From positions 1 through 6,637 of the forward strand of contig CAAGFH010000029.1 in assembly GCA_900769095.1 (NCBI GenBank): DNA of 6,637 bases. Reading direction: 5' to 3'. Positions 5,676 through 6,637 of this stretch are shown here, piece after piece. The translations under genes and the position numbers were made by a program. This stretch comes from Methanobacteriaceae archaeon (GTDB lineage: Archaea; Methanobacteriota; Methanobacteria; Methanobacteriales; Methanobacteriaceae). The notes under the pieces were generated by a model. The model was not told the origin of the DNA. It was given only the letters and a program-made list of their open reading frames with translations, and did not search any database. Position 1 is the stretch's first letter; each line of letters begins with the position of its first letter.

Positions 5676-5713
5676 ATTTATTATTATATTATTTATTATA
5701 TTTTTTATATAAA
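5676..5713 (-). promoter_or_regulatory. Archaeal promoter leader of the portal gene (copy 1)
   Basis: Box A TTTATATA (5713-5706) is followed by an AT-rich leader that matches copy 2 (4348-4311) at 34 of 38 positions. With initiation about 25 bases downstream, transcription would begin near 5683, leaving a leader of roughly 27 bases before the ATG at 5656. Confidence 0.6.
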
Positions 5714-5747
5714 ATAAGTAATAAATTATATGGTACTATAACTGAAT

Positions 5748-5794
5748 AAAAAAATAAGAATAAAAAAAAGTTTAAGTTCAAATTTAAAAAAAAA
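5748..5794 (-). terminator. Oligo-T terminator cluster downstream of the EEP gene
   Basis: On the - strand, three T runs follow the EEP stop codon (5808-5806): nine Ts at 5794-5786, eight at 5769-5762 and seven at 5754-5748. Repeated oligo-T tracts are the usual archaeal intrinsic termination signal. They would end the EEP transcript before the portal promoter, making the portal gene a separate unit. The remaining bases between 5713 and 5806 hold nothing else that I can see. Confidence 0.6.
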
Positions 5795-5805
5795 GAACAA
5801 ATTTA

Positions 5806-6502
5806 TTAAATTTCAAAGATAATTGGCATATGATCACTTATCTTTAACCATTTATCAGCATCCCCGATTTGTAAATTTTTAACTTTATCTGGCGCTGAAA
5901 AAACATGATCTAAATGAAAAGGACTATTTAAATCTCTTCGCCAATAAAATGTTGGTATTGATTCTTTTCCTTGTTGTTCTCCAGTTAAATGATGATATAT
6001 ATCTACAAGTCCATTTTCAGATAACTTTTCAATAACTTCATAAACATTCTTTCCATGGCGTTTATCAGTTAATCTGACATCACAATTAAAATCACCACAG
6101 ATAATCATGTCTTCATTGAAAAACCCTGAATCTTTATGTTCTTCATAATATTTTGTAATTTCTTTAGGATAGTGGATTACTTTACTACCTTCCATATCCG
6201 GATTGGTCCAAACACCTAACAGATTAAAATCATCATTAACTCTAACAGGTATGAAATACCTAAGTCCTTTATCATCCAACTCAACCAATTCCAGTTTAAT
6301 ATTATCTTTAGCAAATATTCCAAGACCATAACGTTGGTTTTCACTAACCCAATAATAATTTGAAGCAAAGTCATTATACTCTTCTGAATCAATTATCAAT
6401 GGATTTTCACATTCCTGAATTACATATATCTGCATCCTCTTCAACAATAGCTGGAAATCTTTCACTAAAGTAACCATTAGAATTCCAAGTAACTATTTTC
6501 AT
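5806..6502 (-). pseudogene. EEP-family nuclease/phosphatase, frameshifted near the 5' end
   Basis: This is an endonuclease/exonuclease/phosphatase-fold protein, a metal-dependent phosphodiesterase family. The 5' frame starts at ATG 6502 with GGTGAT three bases before it and reads MKIVTWNSNGYFSERF, the normal EEP N-terminus, but runs into TGA at 6409-6407. The rest of the domain is in another frame: IYVIQECENP with the metal-binding Glu, GDFN (6096-6085), LDH (5913-5905) and SDH (5838-5830), ending at TAA 5808-5806. The frames join cleanly at GATATATG (6430-6423): two more bases there, one more AT unit, would give DADIYVIQEC and a 232-residue protein with every EEP motif. Translation from the ATG at 6477 gives 223 residues with a false N-terminus lacking the WN motif. 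The cause may be mutation, a sequencing error, a slippage-prone AT tract or recoding. The exact substrate cannot be told. Confidence 0.8.
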
Positions 6503-6505
6503 TTC

Positions 6506-6511
6506 ATCACC
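6506..6511 (-). promoter_or_regulatory. Shine-Dalgarno GGTGAT for the EEP gene
   Basis: GGTGAT (6511-6506) lies three bases before the ATG at 6502. It begins one base after the TGA of the upstream gene, so the two genes are probably translated from one message with coupling. It supports the 6502 start over the later ATG at 6477, which has no such element. Confidence 0.7.
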
Positions 6512-6512
6512 A

Positions 6513-6637
6513 TCATTCATAATCTTTAACAGAATTAATTAAGTTATCCATATCGCCAATAACATCTTCAATATTATTTTCTTCAGACAATATCAATTCA
6601 TTAGTTAAATCATCCATTTTACTGATAAGTCTCTTAA
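6513..6637 (-). CDS. C-terminal end of an unknown acidic protein (partial)
   Basis: The frame is open to the window end and closes at TGA 6515-6513, giving 40 codons. It ends in an acidic, probably helical stretch (for example SEENNIEDVIGDMDNL). An internal ATG at 6617 has no ribosome-binding site before it, so the gene very likely starts beyond the window. Only 10 bases separate its stop from the EEP start codon, which suggests an operon. I see no motif that identifies it. Confidence 0.6.
   Translation of the reverse strand, partial: KRLISKMDDLTNELILSEENNIEDVIGDMDNLINSVKDYE

Larger units (their letters stand above)
3322..5713 (-). mobile_element. Phage-like morphogenesis block (prophage fragment)
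   Basis: Two adjacent - strand genes encode a probable portal protein and a probable prohead protease/scaffold protein, in the order normal for the head module of a tailed phage. Each has its own box A leader. No terminase lies upstream and no major capsid gene downstream within the window, and no integrase or att repeat is visible. The block may therefore be a degraded prophage, a rearranged end, or one side of an assembly join. Its limits are inferred from the genes only. Confidence 0.55.

Noticed and set aside
5672..5805. Origin of replication or AT-rich repeat array
   Set aside because: The AT runs are explained by one promoter leader and oligo-T terminators; no ordered origin-type repeats are visible.
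6475..6477. ATG as the start of the EEP protein
   Set aside because: The first residues read from it show no EEP similarity, and the true N-terminus with a Shine-Dalgarno lies in another frame from 6502.

Overview
The window looks like a metagenomic contig from an AT-rich methanogenic archaeon, most likely Methanobrevibacter or a close member of the Methanobacteriales. The visible grounds are very low G+C, archaeal box A elements (TTTATATA), Shine-Dalgarno cores of the GGTGAT and GGAGG types, oligo-T terminators, and a candidate PCNA-binding (PIP-box) tail on a small protein. The genus is an inference from style, not from a marker gene. The first 18 bases are not biological: they match the 3' end of the Illumina TruSeq read-1 adapter, so genomic sequence starts at base 19.

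Bases 19-1638 (+) hold the C-terminal two thirds of a P1B-type heavy-metal ATPase with a histidine-rich tail. It ends in a hairpin plus oligo-T terminator that includes its stop codon. Convergent to it on the - strand are an 84-residue cysteine-rich protein (1684-1938) and, upstream, a 48-residue small protein (2002-2148) ending in a PIP-box-like sequence. A polytopic membrane protein of unknown function is divergent from these. Its best start is a TTG at 2239 rather than the more upstream ATG at 2212.

Bases 3031-3321 carry no supported gene. They contain a GC-richer cluster of inverted repeats, unlike the AT-rich surroundings, and an orphan ribosome-binding site. This is the boundary between what looks like cellular DNA (left) and a - strand phage-like block (right).

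The block 3322-5713 encodes a probable prohead protease/scaffold protein and, upstream of it, a probable portal protein. Each is preceded by a nearly identical 38-bp AT-rich leader containing box A, about 50 bases before the preferred start codon, so the two genes appear to share a duplicated promoter. No major capsid gene follows the protease/scaffold gene, where one would be expected. The element may therefore be truncated, rearranged or misassembled.

Farther upstream on the - strand are an endonuclease/exonuclease/phosphatase (EEP) family gene and, 10 bases before it, the end of an unknown acidic protein cut by the window edge. The EEP gene is frameshifted near its 5' end: the conserved N-terminus and its Shine-Dalgarno lie in one frame and the rest of the domain in another, joined at a short AT-dinucleotide tract. 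A translation starting at the internal ATG at 6477 would give this protein a false N-terminus.
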